Below are positions 9,590 to 17,792 of a DNA stretch of 26,465 bases, piece by piece; within the stretch, counting starts at the first letter, position 1, and each line of letters opens with the position of its first letter. A program made the translations under genes and the position numbers. The notes beneath the pieces are model-generated. The model had not been told where the DNA came from. It made no database searches and worked only from the letters and a program-made list of their open reading frames with translations. This DNA is from a virus, in the IMG/VR virus record IMGVR_UViG_3300013126_000207, positions 1-26,465 of that record. One strand, given 5' to 3'.

Positions 9590-11623
9590 ATCGCCGAGCG
9601 CTGCCTCTAACACCAGGGCCAATACGGTAAGTGGTAACGGTGCGGTATTACGAATAGCCACCTGCCCGTAGCTATTCCACTCCGGCTTGATCTCGACATT
9701 TAACTCTGCGGACGTAAGCACAGGAGAAGAGCCAAAAGCATTTGTTAAACTGCTTTGATATTTCGTCAGCTTATCTGAGGTTGGCCCTACGAACACTTCT
9801 CCGGCGTTGTGTACCCGAACATAGGTGCGGTTTATGTTCTTCATTTGCCCTTGAGCGAACCCCTCAACCTGTAGCGTCAAGGGTAAAGTTTTTAGATCCG
9901 CCGTGATAGGTAAGCCGATATGTATCTTGCTTGCAGCATACTCCAAGGTGATAGCGCCCGAGGTAACGACACGCTGCGGGTGAACATTGCCGTCAGCTAG
10001 TACGTTAACCGTCTTGCCCTCGAGGTGGCCTAAGCCTGTTACGGTAGTAATTGCTGTGCCGTCGTACGATAGCCCGCAATCTACATGGAAGGCATCGACT
10101 AGCACAGTCTCTTCGCGAAGGTCTAAGCGCTCGATAAACCGTTTAGTTGTGCCATTCACCGTGCGCTTAACAGAAAGATAGAGCACATCCTTTGTGCCTT
10201 CCGGTATCCCTGCAATCGCTTCGACTACGCCGTCAGTGTTGTGTTGGTGCCAAGCCCATACCTTTTGCCCTGGCATATAGGTAACGCCTAACAAAACACC
10301 ATCATCGCGCACTGCCCAAACGATCGGGAACGGGGAACGGGTCACAGCCATATCGGTAATGATGTTGTTATCAAACAGGTGCGGGGCCATCATGCTAATG
10401 TCGTTAGACTTAAACGCATACGCCACATTATCGTAATTGACTTCATGCACACGGCTAGACTGATTGCGCACATACACGGCAGACTCGCCTGTCGTGATCG
10501 GTTGTACATTACTTGAGCCATGGTAGGACTGCGCACGCGCTGCGACGGTGTTCGGGCTGAGTACGTCCGAGTTCTGCGTATAGATTCGCCAGTCCCCGTC
10601 CGAAGTCATCAAGAGCAGATCGCTTAACGGGATCAAGTGCTGCACTCGAGACACTTGGCGTGCTGCCAGTCGCAGGATGATACTGTCATCGTCGCGGGTA
10701 GGTATCGAGTAGTTCATGTTTGACTCGGTCGCTGCGCGAGTCATCCAAACGTTTTGCGGTTTGTTGTTAGTGCCCGCAAAGCAGCGACGTTGTTCAAAGT
10801 AAGTGACGGCGCCCGGGTAATCCCCTACCGCCCCGAACGGGTTCGTTGTTTGCGGAGGCGTGCGGGTAAGGTCAGGTACGATATTGTCGTCCTTGAACGT
10901 CAGCGCGTCTGTCTCGCCCATAAAGCCGAACAATCCGTTCTTTTGTTTATAGACGTAATAGCGCACTGCGCCTGTGACAGCTGCAAAGGTGATCGTGTTG
11001 TAGTTGCCTGCCGTTGCCAGGTTGTTTGTCGTGGTTACGGTGGTTGATTGCGCAGACTCTTCCAGTCCGTCAGTAGCAATCGCGGTCACTACGTAGGAGT
11101 ACGAAGTCGTGCCTGATCCTGTCGGTGTAACCGCAGGGCTTGCGGGTGCGGCTAAGGTAGGGATGAAGCTAATCGTACTCAAAGCAAAGACCGTGGGGCT
11201 GCTGCGACGTAGTTCTCTAGGTGCATGGTTAGGGTGTACGAGTGTGAGTACGTCAGCACTTTGCACGTAATGGAGGTCGAATACTTCATCCTCCGTGTAA
11301 GGTGTGACGACCTCTGCGGGTACGCCCGTGTTCAGTACAGTACCGCCTAACGAGTGGAACCTGAAATAAAGGTGTCCGGCCTCGATCACATAGGCTTGCT
11401 GGTTATTGTAAGAGAACTCAAGCAAGGCGACTTTCTTATTGTCTATCTTGGTAGTGTTCACGAACTGAGTACCCTTACGCGCACGCGCTGGGCCATGCGG
11501 TAATATGATAAAGTTCTTGGCTTCTGATACACCTGTCTGATACTGAGTTAGATCTAAGCGCCCGAACATTTCGGGCGAGATTTCACCCCCGGCAAAGGAT
11601 CGCGTAAAGGTTTTGGTAGGCAT
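9587..11623 (-). CDS. Tail nozzle / tubular protein (T7 gp12-like) with an FN3-like insert
   Basis: A 678-residue protein beginning MPTKTFTRSFAGGEISPEMF, then GRLDLTQYQTGVSEAKNF and LPHGPARARKGT. This start is characteristic of the nozzle (stabilisation) proteins that close the short tail of many podoviruses. Residues about 158-250 look like a fibronectin type III-like beta domain (SYSYVVTAIATDGLEES, then VRYYVYKQKNG). The remainder is beta-rich, as expected for a propeller-type nozzle. It starts one base after the adaptor gene's stop, the usual T7 gp11-gp12 pairing. The FN3-like insert may bind carbohydrate or stabilise the tail; that is inference. Confidence 0.85.
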   Translation of the reverse strand: MPTKTFTRSFAGGEISPEMFGRLDLTQYQTGVSEAKNFIILPHGPARARKGTQFVNTTKIDNKKVALLEFSYNNQQAYVIEAGHLYFRFHSLGGTVLNTGVPAEVVTPYTEDEVFDLHYVQSADVLTLVHPNHAPRELRRSSPTVFALSTISFIPTLAAPASPAVTPTGSGTTSYSYVVTAIATDGLEESAQSTTVTTTNNLATAGNYNTITFAAVTGAVRYYVYKQKNGLFGFMGETDALTFKDDNIVPDLTRTPPQTTNPFGAVGDYPGAVTYFEQRRCFAGTNNKPQNVWMTRAATESNMNYSIPTRDDDSIILRLAARQVSRVQHLIPLSDLLLMTSDGDWRIYTQNSDVLSPNTVAARAQSYHGSSNVQPITTGESAVYVRNQSSRVHEVNYDNVAYAFKSNDISMMAPHLFDNNIITDMAVTRSPFPIVWAVRDDGVLLGVTYMPGQKVWAWHQHNTDGVVEAIAGIPEGTKDVLYLSVKRTVNGTTKRFIERLDLREETVLVDAFHVDCGLSYDGTAITTVTGLGHLEGKTVNVLADGNVHPQRVVTSGAITLEYAASKIHIGLPITADLKTLPLTLQVEGFAQGQMKNINRTYVRVHNAGEVFVGPTSDKLTKYQSSLTNAFGSSPVLTSAELNVEIKPEWNSYGQVAIRNTAPLPLTVLALVLEAALGD

Positions 11624-12262
11624 TTAGCGTCTCCAAGCCGTCGCATGTTTCGCGTCGCGAACGTCAGTACCTCTTGCACTTAGCCATGAAGGTACGTGCG
11701 CCGTTTGGTTGTTCTGATTGTTTGCGTCACTCGCTGCGGCCTCTAGGAAGGTTTTCTCTGCGAGCTTTTTCATTTCAGACGCTAGCTTCATGCCTGTGCT
11801 GCCTTTAACGATTGGCCCCACGATACGACTTGCCAGCAAGTGCGCCAATGCCTCGATAAATAGTGGGGTGTATTTGGTAGTATCCGTAATAACTGCGGTG
11901 TACTTCAGCACGGCATTCTCAACATTGGTCAAGATACGATCGCCTTCGATGATGTAGTCCTGCCGATTCTCGTCATCTGTATAAGCGCCGAGCAACACGG
12001 CTAGAGGTTTTAGCATATCGCTAGGCTTCGCGTACTGATACTTCCACACGTCAGTCGTTGCGGTAGCGTGTAAGCTAAGGGCTACGCGCTTCGTAGCGAA
12101 ACCCCAAGAGTGGCGCTCTAGTAACTGATTGCGCGCCAGTGCGTAGAAACGAGAGCATTGCAGTGCTTGTACAGTGCTATCTGGCGGGTCAATAGACGAC
12201 ACGTTCGCTTCGTCCCCGATCAATCCTAAGGCTAAATTACAAATATCTACTTCAGAAGCCAT
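11624..12262 (-). CDS. Head-to-tail adaptor (T7 gp11-like tail tubular protein A)
   Basis: A 212-residue protein starting MASEVDICNLALGLIGDEA. The motif ICNLALGLIG, the segment ALARNQLLERHSWGFAT and a helical C-terminus are typical of the podovirus adaptor that docks under the portal and receives the nozzle. In minus-strand order it lies directly before the nozzle gene. Its ATG overlaps by one base (TAATG) the stop codon of the small repeat protein upstream, which is good evidence that the upstream frame is translated to its end. Confidence 0.87.
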   Translation of the reverse strand: MASEVDICNLALGLIGDEANVSSIDPPDSTVQALQCSRFYALARNQLLERHSWGFATKRVALSLHATATTDVWKYQYAKPSDMLKPLAVLLGAYTDDENRQDYIIEGDRILTNVENAVLKYTAVITDTTKYTPLFIEALAHLLASRIVGPIVKGSTGMKLASEMKKLAEKTFLEAAASDANNQNNQTAHVPSWLSARGTDVRDAKHATAWRR

Positions 12263-12736
12263 TATCGCAGTCTCCGTCTAAATTGTTGATGTATTGCCCC
12301 CGTACCTGCGCTTGCTACGATAGGCGTATCGTTGAAGCCTGTACTACTGAGTGTTAGCGGTTGCAAGGTTCTAACCAATCCGGCAGCGATGTCTAATACC
12401 GCATTACTAGCCGCGGTAAGGGCTGCGAGCGTTTTGCTAGCGATACCAGTAATCGACAATGCCCCTTGCGACGTAGATGTTAGTGCAGCTAGAGTTGCAC
12501 TTCCGCTACCTTCTAAGCCTCCTATTAGATCCCCGGATGATGCCCCGGTAAGGGCTGCAAGCGTTTTACTTAATCCGCCTTGAATATCTACAGAAGCTTG
12601 CGACGCGGATGTTAGTGCGGTCTCGTCCGCCTACGAACTGGATAGGTCTACCTGTGTCGCCTTGGGCTAAGCCTTCCCAAGCGATCAAGTGCGCCCCTCC
12701 TGATATTTCTGTTACTACGGCAGCAATTTCTGCCAT
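12262..12736 (-). CDS. Repeat-containing virion-associated protein, broken by an apparent +1 frameshift
   Basis: ATG at 12736 has a strong AAGGGG site 8 bases upstream and begins MAEIAAVVTEISGGAHLIAW, but that frame ends after 56 residues at 12566. The neighbouring frame has no stop from about 12630 to 12262 and carries two copies of a 44-residue module, ALTSASQ...SKTLAALTGAS and ALTSTSQ...SKTLAALTAAS. Its stop overlaps the adaptor start by one base. Joining the frames near 12622-12632 gives one protein of about 157 residues; the 475-base span is one base longer than a multiple of three. The only start in the second frame on its own is a TTG at 12459, without a convincing ribosome site. A mutation, an assembly error or programmed frameshifting are all possible. 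The function is unknown; a small tail or head decoration protein is likely. Confidence 0.55.
12415..12620 (-). repeat. Two copies of a 132-base in-frame repeat
   Basis: Near-identical blocks recur exactly 132 bases apart: GGTAAGGGCTGC (12415 and 12547), running into GCGTTTT, and TTGCGACG (12466 and 12598), running into GATGTTAGTGC. 132 bases is 44 codons, so the repeat keeps the reading frame. The frame break in this gene lies at the edge of the 5'-most copy on the coding strand, which suggests repeat slippage or recombination as a cause. Confidence 0.7.
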
Positions 12737-12758
12737 GTTATATACCCCTTAAAATGGG

Positions 12759-12780
12759 CTAGGGGGTCAAGGCCCCCTAG
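12759..12780 (-). terminator. GC-rich hairpin after the capsid genes (possible terminator or processing site)
   Basis: CTAGGGGG and CCCCCTAG form a perfect 8-base-pair stem around a 6-base loop, in the 55-base gap between the 58-residue gene and the frame-broken gene. On the minus strand it is followed by CCCATTTTAAG rather than a clean T-run, so it is at best a weak terminator. It could instead lower expression of tail genes relative to capsid genes or protect the 3' end of capsid mRNA. Confidence 0.5.
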
Positions 12781-12791
12781 GCTTTCCTGCT

Positions 12792-12968
12792 TTAGCTTAA
12801 CGCTGCGGCTTCTTTTTTGCCGTCGTCTTTAGGCGTTTCTTTCACTTCTTTGACTTCGCGCATCCACTTACCTAACTCTTTCTTGTCTTTAATCTCAAAG
12901 ACATCGCCAGGGTTGCGTAGGTGGTTGCCGTAGTACCCTAAAGCTACTGCTTCTACTTTAATCGCCAT
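12792..12968 (-). CDS. Small virion-module protein of 58 residues, function unknown
   Basis: A 58-residue frame with ATG at 12968, starting MAIKVEAVALGYYGNHLRNP, then GDVFEIKDKKELGKWM and a charged Lys/Glu tail. Short proteins with a GYY...R.P/GEVF.I...KWM pattern often sit beside the capsid gene in phages, but none has a function I can name. The cement gene's stop lies only 17 bases upstream, and GAGAGGA provides a ribosome site. It ends just before the hairpin at 12759. Its position and ribosome site make it a real gene. Confidence 0.7.
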   Translation of the reverse strand: MAIKVEAVALGYYGNHLRNPGDVFEIKDKKELGKWMREVKEVKETPKDDGKKEAAALS

Positions 12969-12985
12969 TTTTCAAGTCCTCTCTA

Positions 12986-13447
12986 TTACAAGCCTGTCAA
13001 TGCGTCAGCGATCGCTGTCCATTGGCTCGGGTCTGTGGTTAATGCTGCAATCACGTTGTTAGTCGGGGCCGTACCGCCTTGGCTGTATGACAAGCGCATG
13101 TAGCGGCGGTTAGTCTGCGGGAACGGAATCACGATCGCCTGCCCCGCTTTCATTGCGCCTGCTACACCTGTCGCTACAGTCTGCAAGTTGGCTGAAAAGC
13201 CTGTATCGTCCGCTGTAAGCACGTTAGCTGTCAGTGTAGGTGTCGTACCGCCTGAGTCCGCAGTAGCTACTACAACGATGTAAAGCTCTTCATCGCCTAC
13301 GCCGAACTGGTTCGCTGCGCCACTGAAAGCAAGACCTACGTCTACGTCGTTAGTCGAGGCTGTAGGGCCTGCACCTGAAAGCGCTTGACCTGTGATACCT
13401 GAAGCACCCGGCACTCCTGAGAATAGCCATTTAGCATCTAAAATCAT
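12986..13447 (-). CDS. Capsid cement protein, Bbp16-like
   Basis: A 153-residue beta-rich protein starting MILDAKWLFSGVPGASGITG. It lies directly downstream of the major capsid gene with a 15-base gap and an AAGGAG ribosome site. In Bordetella phage BPP-1 the gene at this place (Bbp16) encodes the cement protein that clasps capsomers from outside, and the MILD start and alternating small/hydrophobic pattern fit that family. The FPQTNRRYMRLSYSQGG segment suits a jelly-roll strand region. The family call combines sequence impression and gene order. Confidence 0.75.
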   Translation of the reverse strand: MILDAKWLFSGVPGASGITGQALSGAGPTASTNDVDVGLAFSGAANQFGVGDEELYIVVVATADSGGTTPTLTANVLTADDTGFSANLQTVATGVAGAMKAGQAIVIPFPQTNRRYMRLSYSQGGTAPTNNVIAALTTDPSQWTAIADALTGL

Positions 13448-13462
13448 TATGTTTCTCCTTAA

Positions 13463-14467
13463 TTAAGCTACTACTGCTTCAGTGTTTAAGATTGAGTCAG
13501 AGCGATACACTGGAATACCGTCGAATGTAAGCACTTTACGGCCAGCAATCTCTTCCATGCTCAACGTTGAGCCTGCCACCTTGTTCACCATTTGACGACG
13601 CAAGAATGAACGAATGCGACGGTTGACGATAAAGCTTGGTTTACCCATGTTGATGTTAGGCAATAACTCGATTGCTTGAGTCATCAAGTCGATGATGTCC
13701 GCACCTGAGGCCGCGTTTTTGGTCAAGTTGCCTGTATCAATGTTGCAGATACGTACAACATAACGCCAATCGCGAACTACTAAGCCGCAATCCCATTGAT
13801 AGTGCGTACGGTAGCCTTGCATACGACCGCCTGCGCCGTCCACGTTCTCGATAGTGACTTCGCCCAGGTCTTGCATAGAGAAGCCGCCAGCTGAACCTTT
13901 AGGGTAAATGCCGTGTACTGTTTTAGGGCCCCACACTACCAAGTAGATAGAGGTTTGATCTGAGCCTGAAGCTGACGCATCGCCTTTGATGATGTTGTCG
14001 CCTGATTGCGCAGTCGTGTCGCTGAAGCGTGACGCCAAGCCTACAAAGCGCTCAGGTGTTGCGTTAGAGCCGTACAGTAATTGTGTGCTGAATGTTTGGT
14101 TCATTGACTCAAGGAACGCTGAGTCTTCAGACATGCGCCAGTCTTCAGTATTCCCGTTCAAGTCCGCAAGTTTCTTGTCGATCTCTGCGTACGCTTCTAG
14201 CATACCCAAAGAGTCACGCACTTGTTGCGTTTGTGATTTACTTGGTTGTACGCCGTAGTTCAACATGCGCCATGTCACCGCAGGTAAGCCTGTGCGGATG
14301 GTCGTCAAGTGGCCTAAGCCGTCGTTCGCCTCGTACCATGGAATGACATCCAAGAGTTCGTTAGTTTGGTTTAGCATTTCTACGATAGTAGAAACGCCGC
14401 CCTCTGAGCCTGAGCGTTTAGAAACTTCCGCTAAGGTAGGGTATGTTGCACTGGTAATTAAAGCCAT
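13463..14467 (-). CDS. Major capsid protein (BPP-1 Bbp17-like HK97-fold family)
   Basis: A 334-residue protein starting MALITSATYPTLAEVSKRSG. Recognisable segments are EMLNQTNELLDVIPW, IRTGLPAVTWRMLNYGVQPS, LEAYAEIDKKLADLNGN and RMSEDSAFLESMNQ. Together they are typical of the BPP-1 group capsid proteins, whose HK97 fold has a permuted topology. There is no N-terminal delta domain or protease site, consistent with the separate scaffold gene upstream. It starts with ATG behind AAGGGG, overlapping the end of the scaffold region by tight spacing. Expression is expected to be the highest of the late genes. Confidence 0.9.
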   Translation of the reverse strand: MALITSATYPTLAEVSKRSGSEGGVSTIVEMLNQTNELLDVIPWYEANDGLGHLTTIRTGLPAVTWRMLNYGVQPSKSQTQQVRDSLGMLEAYAEIDKKLADLNGNTEDWRMSEDSAFLESMNQTFSTQLLYGSNATPERFVGLASRFSDTTAQSGDNIIKGDASASGSDQTSIYLVVWGPKTVHGIYPKGSAGGFSMQDLGEVTIENVDGAGGRMQGYRTHYQWDCGLVVRDWRYVVRICNIDTGNLTKNAASGADIIDLMTQAIELLPNINMGKPSFIVNRRIRSFLRRQMVNKVAGSTLSMEEIAGRKVLTFDGIPVYRSDSILNTEAVVA

Positions 14468-14479
14468 AATTTATGCCCC

Positions 14480-15097
14480 TTATTTTTTCATGTTTGATTT
14501 AGGGTAGAGCGATACTGGGTCAGAAGGCCCCGGTGCGTCAGTGCTTCGCACTATCAGCTTATCGTCTGCTACCGCGTTCCCGATCTTTACGAACATCCGT
14601 ATCACTTCGGGGTGATTACCAAAGCCTGTACTCTTCAGAAGGTCTTTGATTTGAGGGGTGCCAAACGCTGAAAGCGCTTTGTTTGCGACCGCTAAATTCT
14701 CAGAGAACTTCTCGCCGCCGAACTCTTTGTCCGTCCGCGATTGTTCTATCCACTCCCGTTGTGTTGCCTGGTATTGTTCAGCCTGTTTTGCTTGTTGCTG
14801 TATGTTGAGGTCGACTAATGCTTGCGCCTCTTCGTGTGTTAGGTTCTTGGCCTTGACGAACTCAAGGAACTTTGCGCCTAGCTCAGGGTCTAGCGTGATC
14901 CCCTCAGGGAGCTTAGGCTCAAAAGGCAACGGATTAGCCGGAATCTCCGGGGGTGCGTTGCCTTCTGCTGGTGTTTCTGCGGGAGCGTCTGTCGCATTAG
15001 GCGCAGCGTCCCCTAATACTGGTGCAGCGCCCTCGGCAGGCACGTCTGTTACAGGTGCATCCGTTGTTTGATCCTGCGCTTGTTGCTCTTCAGCCAT
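14480..15097 (-). CDS. Capsid scaffolding protein
   Basis: A 205-residue acidic protein directly before the capsid gene. Residues 1-55 are Ala/Pro/Glu/Asp-rich and probably disordered; residues about 80-125 form a Gln-rich helix (LTHEEAQALVDLNIQQQAKQ); the C-terminal half has EFGGEKFSENLAVANKALSA and GFGNHPEVIRMFVKIGNA. The last two are characteristic of scaffold or scaffold/protease proteins of podophages. A catalytic triad was not recognised, so scaffold alone is favoured. The short basic C-terminus (YPKSNMKK) fits a coat-protein contact. Confidence 0.82.
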   Translation of the reverse strand: MAEEQQAQDQTTDAPVTDVPAEGAAPVLGDAAPNATDAPAETPAEGNAPPEIPANPLPFEPKLPEGITLDPELGAKFLEFVKAKNLTHEEAQALVDLNIQQQAKQAEQYQATQREWIEQSRTDKEFGGEKFSENLAVANKALSAFGTPQIKDLLKSTGFGNHPEVIRMFVKIGNAVADDKLIVRSTDAPGPSDPVSLYPKSNMKK

Positions 15098-15098
15098 A

Positions 15099-15347
15099 TT
15101 ATTTACCTTGTAAAATATCCGCCCACTTATCGGGGGCTATGGTTATGATCTCGTCGGTTAGAAACAGAGCGAAGTTTCTGCGCCCTTCGTTAAATGCTGC
15201 TAGGTGAGTGTCCTCGCCTGCGAAGGTAGACCTGTAAAGGCCCGCCGTATCCAGCATGCGGCGCAACACTCGGCGTCCTCTGCTGTCCGATAGAAGCCAT
15301 TTCATGTCCTCAATCTCGGCGGCGCGTCTCTTCTCTGCTTCAGTCAT
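15099..15347 (-). CDS. Bbp19-like small head-module protein
   Basis: An 82-residue protein, MTEAEKRRAAEIEDMKWLLS, with DSRGRRVLRRMLDTAGLYRS and FNEGRRNFALFL. This pattern is that of the Bbp19-type proteins found between portal and scaffold in BPP-1 relatives; the role is unknown. It is the first gene after a conserved intergenic element (copy 4), and its stop lies one base before the scaffold start. No enzymatic motif is visible. Confidence 0.75.
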   Translation of the reverse strand: MTEAEKRRAAEIEDMKWLLSDSRGRRVLRRMLDTAGLYRSTFAGEDTHLAAFNEGRRNFALFLTDEIITIAPDKWADILQGK

Positions 15348-15377
15348 AGCTGGAACGATACGCGGATTTTTTTAGGG

Positions 15378-15391
15378 TTTGAGCACCCCTA
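15378..15391 (-). repeat. Conserved intergenic element, copy 4 (TAGGGGTGCTCAAA)
   Basis: It begins with the portal gene's stop codon and continues CCCTAAAAAAATCCGCG, sharing AATCCGCG with copy 3. The next start codon, of the Bbp19-like gene, is 30 bases away. It differs from the consensus by having CAAA where the other copies have CATA. Confidence 0.55.
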
Positions 15392-17083
15392 CGCCGGGGA
15401 CGCGGAAGAGTACCCGCTGAACTGTCGCATTACGTCAGATAAAGCGTTATCCTCCCCCGAGGGGATGCCTGCCAAACTGCCCGCAGTCTTTGCCATTTCA
15501 GCGGCTTGCGCCATGGCTTGCTGCTGCGCTTGTTGCTGTGCGCGAGCGGTACGGATCTCAGTCACTCGGTCATCTGCTACGATGAACTGAGGGTCTACGC
15601 CCATCATTTCGCCGTAGCCGTCAATGATCTGGTCGGTGTCCAGTTTGTCCCACACGCTCGGGTCTTGCTTCGCGGCTGCTAGATTGCCTACAGTCATGAG
15701 TAATCTATCCAGTGAGCCTAAGCCTACCGCGCGCTGCGCCTGGGCCAAGGTCGATACGAACTCGACTTTCAGGTTCATGCCTTCCAGTTCAGGCGGTGGG
15801 GGCGGCACTAAGTCCGCCTCGAGCATGTGCTGGAATGTCATGTCGATAAGCGGGCTTAACATTTCGTTATGCAAACGCTCTAGCACTGGCCCGAGCATGA
15901 GTAGCTTCTCTTCGTGGCGTTCTGCGATCTCGGTCGCTGTGATCCCGCTGCGGTTATCGTTAGCCAGCATCATGAACAGGTCAGCGTAGAACGCTTCGCG
16001 GGTGCGGCCTCGCACATCGTTGATGTCCTCGAGCAGATAGCTCAAGTTTAGCTGCACGTCGAAAGCGCTACGGATACCGTTCTGAGGCCCTACCATGTCG
16101 ACGTAAGTCAACCCGCCCGGTAACAGGTCGTTTGGTTTGTCTTTCATCGCGATAGGGGCTTGCAATGGTGGCTTGGTCTGATAGTCGATAGCCTCGCCTT
16201 TGCGGAGTTGTTCGTGTTGCAGCTGAATGACATCGCCTAGTGCGCGCATGCCTGGACTGTGCCCGTAAATGTCGCCACTCCGTACCGACCATCTAGGCAC
16301 TAGCAGGGGGAACTCGTCGAATCCTCCTTCGCTAAGTGGCTTCTGTGCATCGCCTGCGGCCTCAAAGTAGCATGACTTGAAGCGCTTGTTCTTGCCGTCT
16401 TTCTTGCCGTACTCGCGCTCGTTCTCCGCGCGAGGCTCTACTGCGTGCATGACTGTGATCCATGCGTCATAGTTTTTGCGGTCGTATTGATTCTTGACGT
16501 TTTGGCTGACGTTCTCTAGACCGAACTTCTGCACCATCTGCGCCACAGTCATAGGTATTTCGCGGTAGCAGGTATCGACCACACCGCGGTAATCCGTACT
16601 GATCGCATACTCGCCCGCCGTAAGCGGGTAGAATCTAATCACGTCGTTAAAGTCTGATTGCACGAAGCTTGCTGCCGTACCAAATGCGCCTAGCTCTTCG
16701 TACATGGTATGTAACGAGCGATAAGTATTAGACCGCGAGAAAATCTCGCGCATGACTTTAGAGCTTTTGAATAGCCATTGTTTCACAGGGTCGTATTGTT
16801 CTAGGTCGTCGTCTGGAATACCTAAACGGAACCAAGGCCGCGCCGGGCTAGTCATGCCGGACATCAAGCCAGCGCCTAGAATATCCAGTGCGCCCGTTGC
16901 GGTACTATCCAGAATATTGCGATTGCGCGATCCACCTTTGTTACGGTCGCTGCTAAGATACCGTCCGCTGCGAGGCAATAGATACTTGGAGATTTCCTTG
17001 TAATCCTGTAGCCAGGTTTCGCGCTCGTTGTTTAACGTAGCGTTGCGGCGTTTATATCGGGTGATTGGTAGTTCGTGATCCAT
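15389..17083 (-). CDS. Portal protein (head-to-tail connector)
   Basis: A 564-residue protein. Its N-terminal part (RYKRRNATLNNERETWLQDY, ISKYLLPRSGRYL, ILDSTATGALDILGAGLMSG) is the signature of the podovirus head-tail connecting protein family. The C-terminal end is Gln/Ala-rich (about residues 510-532, RAQQQAQQQAMAQAAEMAK), as in the helical barrel end of other portals. It forms the dodecameric ring at the packaging vertex, with the terminase docking outside and the gp11-like adaptor below. It starts at ATG 17083, four bases after the stop of the 234-residue gene. The next gene begins beyond conserved element copy 4. Confidence 0.92.
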   Translation of the reverse strand: MDHELPITRYKRRNATLNNERETWLQDYKEISKYLLPRSGRYLSSDRNKGGSRNRNILDSTATGALDILGAGLMSGMTSPARPWFRLGIPDDDLEQYDPVKQWLFKSSKVMREIFSRSNTYRSLHTMYEELGAFGTAASFVQSDFNDVIRFYPLTAGEYAISTDYRGVVDTCYREIPMTVAQMVQKFGLENVSQNVKNQYDRKNYDAWITVMHAVEPRAENEREYGKKDGKNKRFKSCYFEAAGDAQKPLSEGGFDEFPLLVPRWSVRSGDIYGHSPGMRALGDVIQLQHEQLRKGEAIDYQTKPPLQAPIAMKDKPNDLLPGGLTYVDMVGPQNGIRSAFDVQLNLSYLLEDINDVRGRTREAFYADLFMMLANDNRSGITATEIAERHEEKLLMLGPVLERLHNEMLSPLIDMTFQHMLEADLVPPPPPELEGMNLKVEFVSTLAQAQRAVGLGSLDRLLMTVGNLAAAKQDPSVWDKLDTDQIIDGYGEMMGVDPQFIVADDRVTEIRTARAQQQAQQQAMAQAAEMAKTAGSLAGIPSGEDNALSDVMRQFSGYSSASPA

Positions 17084-17086
17084 GGT

Positions 17087-17791
17087 TTAGCTTCCTAATA
17101 GCGTCACTTCATCGGGTGTGGTCGGCCCTGCGCCGCCCCCTGCGTTACCCCCTTGGCGACGCGCTGCCGTATTCTCTGCCTGCTCAGGGCCCCCTTGCGC
17201 AAATTGTTTTTGTTGAAATGCGCTATAGGCATACGCCACGATGTCAGACCCTTTGTTCACTTGCGCGAAGTAAAGCCCTTCGTTACTGGCGTCTGGTCGT
17301 AGATATAACTGATTTTCGCCTAGGTCTCCGCTTGAGTTGCGGGACATAGTGTTCGGATCTAGCGCGATACCTGATAGTTTTATGCGTTGTTTTGCGGGGG
17401 TTCCGTAAAGCATATCTATGGCAGAATTACCGTTAGGGTTTTGCATTCCCCCCATGCCAATTACCCCGCTGCCTAAGGGCTCTTTCACTTTTGGACTATC
17501 AATCTCCGCGTACACATTACCTTGTGCATCTGTCACCAGGCGAGAAAACCTGCCCCCGTGCATTTGGTAAGGGTTTTCTTTCGGCGCCTGGTTCATTCCT
17601 GATAGATTGAATAAGCCTCCCATACCGATTTGCTGCTTTGGCTCCGGGGGAGGCGCTACGCTCTTGATGTCCAGCATGAGGCCATTTAACGCCTTGCCGT
17701 CTGCGAATACCTGCCCGGTCTTATCGAAAGTGAAAGACTTGTAGTACCCGGAAGGCGGGGTATATGCGGGTGCTTGTGGCGTTGTTGACAC
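17087..17791 (-). CDS. Gly/Pro-rich virion-module protein of 234 residues, function unknown
   Basis: The likely start is GTG at 17791, one base after the upstream gene's stop (TAACGTG), so translation is probably coupled; no ATG exists before residue 39. The chain starts MSTTPQAPAYTPPSGYYKSF. It has low-complexity Gly/Asn/Gln stretches and ends GGGAGPTTPDEVTLLGS. The C-terminal TLLG(S) matches the end of the 94-residue protein just upstream. Such tags are common in small head-module proteins beside podovirus portals. The role is unknown; a minor head or portal-associated protein is plausible. Confidence 0.7.
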   Translation of the reverse strand: MSTTPQAPAYTPPSGYYKSFTFDKTGQVFADGKALNGLMLDIKSVAPPPEPKQQIGMGGLFNLSGMNQAPKENPYQMHGGRFSRLVTDAQGNVYAEIDSPKVKEPLGSGVIGMGGMQNPNGNSAIDMLYGTPAKQRIKLSGIALDPNTMSRNSSGDLGENQLYLRPDASNEGLYFAQVNKGSDIVAYAYSAFQQKQFAQGGPEQAENTAARRQGGNAGGGAGPTTPDEVTLLGS

Positions 17792-17792
17792 G

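Noticed and set aside
12262-12459. Independent 65-residue gene starting at TTG 12459
   Set aside because: The TTG has no ribosome site and cuts into the second copy of the 44-residue repeat. A single frame-broken gene from 12736 explains the region better.
16068-16292. 74-residue minus-strand frame inside the portal gene
   Set aside because: Alternate frame within a conserved gene; Arg/His-rich product typical of chance frames, no ribosome site.
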